Below are positions 5,231 to 6,116 of a DNA stretch of 6,116 nucleotides, one piece after another. Below the pieces are notes generated by a model. That model saw nothing but the letters and a program-made list of their open reading frames with translations. It was not told where the DNA came from and did not search any database. The stretch comes from Candidatus Njordarchaeota archaeon (GTDB taxonomy: Archaea > Asgardarchaeota > Njordarchaeia > Njordarchaeales > Njordarchaeaceae): the NCBI GenBank assembly GCA_029856055.1, contig JAHQWF010000044.1, positions 1 to 6,116 of the forward strand, given 5' to 3'. Both the position numbers and the translations under genes were made by a program. Within the stretch, counting starts at the first letter, position 1. Every line of letters starts with the position of its first letter.

Positions 5231-6116
5231 ATGCGATATATACCATCCAAAGCCTTAAAAATTTTGGCTATGATACTCCACGCCCTCTACAGCATAATAT
5301 ACCCAAAATACAGCAAGCACAGCCAGAGAAAAGTGACAATACCCCAGAAAATGACCCTAATAACCATCGCCAAAGCCTTCGGATACACGTACAGAGACAT
5401 ACCAGCAATCGCAGAGGACTTGAAGGAAGTCCTGGGAATAAGGCGAATCACGACGTTCCAGAACTTTAACCATTTTGCCAGAAGAATAAAGCCGCAAGAG
5501 CTACAAGATGCGATAGAATTCTCAGCAGCTATACTAATCAAGCTTGATAGAGGCGATGAAAGAGTCATCCTAATAGACTCCACTGGCTTCCAGATAATGG
5601 ATGCCTCAAGCTACTATAATTACAGAGCCCAGAGAGTAGCAGACTTCTTCAAGCTACATGTCGTAATGGATCTAGCAACGAGAACCATAGTCCTTGCAAC
5701 ACCGAGCGATCGCTACTACCATGACTCAAAGCCCCTAAAACTATACTTCATCGACGAGCTAGCCAAGTTATCTAGAAAGCTAAGCTTCAAGATAAAGATT
5801 GTCTCAGCTGACTCAGCATACAGCTCTAGCGAGACCTATAAAAATATCAGAGAGAAGCTGGGGCAATACCAGCTATAAAGCCTTCTAGGGGGCGTGGTAA
5901 CCCGAGACACGGCCTTAAGGCATTGTTCTGGAAGATTAGAAAGTTGCCTTGGTTTAGGCGCTACGCAAATCTCCGCTGGGTTCTCGAGGCAATGTTTAAG
6001 GTGTTTAAACGCCTTTTCGGCTGGTTTGTCCGCGGTAGATCTCAGGAGTCACGGGTAACGAGGTCTTGTTTAAGGCGCTTGCCTGGAACATAATGGTATT
6101 GCTAGCCGTGATCGCT
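5231..6116 (+). pseudogene. Transposase, IS4/IS5-type DDE, two frameshifts, partial
   Basis: ATG 5231 follows GGAGG. The first frame runs 215 codons to TAA 5876-5878, with catalytic Asp residues in LIDSTGF and SADSAYSS. A G4 run at 5860-5863 causes the break. One more G would continue the protein as GAIPAIKPSRGRGNPRHG, then WFRRYANLRWVLEAMF. That stretch contains the third catalytic residue, Glu, with the R(3)E(6)K spacing of IS4-type enzymes (Glu codon 5986-5988). A second single-base loss near 6055 shifts the frame again: the current frame ends at TAA 6091, while another frame reads NEVLFKALAWNIMVLLAVIA to the window end, a typical transposase C-terminus. Two breaks make this copy very likely dead in cis. 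It retains the three residues missing from the left copy. Confidence 0.8.
5860..5863 (+). other. G4 run at the transposase frameshift
   Basis: CTGGGGCAATACC has four G where five would keep the frame. It is the counterpart of the G6 run at 121-126. Confidence 0.85.

Larger units (their letters stand above)
1..5983. repeat. Long inverted repeat pair (1-863 and 5114-5983)
   Basis: The two insertion-sequence copies form an inverted repeat of at least 860 bases flanking a 4250-base segment (864-5113) with five genes. Identity is uneven: perfect in the leader, low in about 170 bases of the transposase, and nearly perfect across the distal part. Confidence 0.85.
5114..6116 (+). mobile_element. Insertion sequence, right copy (partial, DDE type)
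   Basis: This is the second copy of the element, on the plus strand and cut by the window end. Homology with the left copy starts at TGGTTTGTC (5114) and continues to 5983, where the left copy runs off the window. The two copies are inverted with their upstream ends facing each other. The first 50 bases differ at about four positions, and the next 70 (leader) are identical. The first half of the gene contains a strongly diverged block at about 5400-5570, after which the copies are nearly identical again. The downstream terminal repeat is not in the window. Confidence 0.85.

Overview
The window looks like a low-GC hyperthermophilic crenarchaeon, probably of the Desulfurococcales type, though the genus cannot be fixed from sequence alone. 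The clues are archaeal TATA boxes 20-30 bases ahead of starts, GGTG/GAGG ribosome-binding sites, heavy AGA/AGG and ATA codon use, GTG and TTG starts, oligo-T ends, and an archaeal asparagine synthetase of the aminoacyl-tRNA-synthetase family.

Layout: two copies of one DDE insertion sequence lie in inverted orientation, transposases pointing outward (1-863 on the minus strand; 5114-6116 on the plus strand, running off the edge). Between them lie about 4.25 kb of host-like DNA with five genes. From left to right they are panD-type aspartate 1-decarboxylase (-), the asparagine-synthetase-like enzyme (+), a seven-helix membrane protein with a longin-like cytoplasmic tail whose frame is broken at a T7 run (+), a helical protein with a C-terminal tRNA-binding OB domain (-), and a DJ-1/PfpI protein (-). 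The first two are divergent and both use aspartate (to beta-alanine for pantothenate/CoA, and to asparagine). Their shared intergenic region holds a TATA box and a 15-bp imperfect palindrome.

The insertion sequences hold most of the unusual structure. Both transposase genes are frameshifted at the same G run, which has six G in the left copy and four in the right; five would restore one open frame. The right copy has a second frameshift. The leader ahead of the transposase is identical in both copies although an internal part of the gene has diverged. In it a 10-bp GC-only stem buries the ribosome-binding site, and its first arm lies upstream of the likely native transcription start. That is the design expected of a guard against read-through translation. 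The left copy sits 2 bases past the panD stop codon on the same strand, so it would receive such read-through.

The strongest candidates for something undescribed are the 7TM/longin-like protein with a canonical T TTT TTA slippery heptamer directly before a stop codon, and the insertion-sequence leader switch. The inverted copies also make 864-5113 a possible invertible segment.
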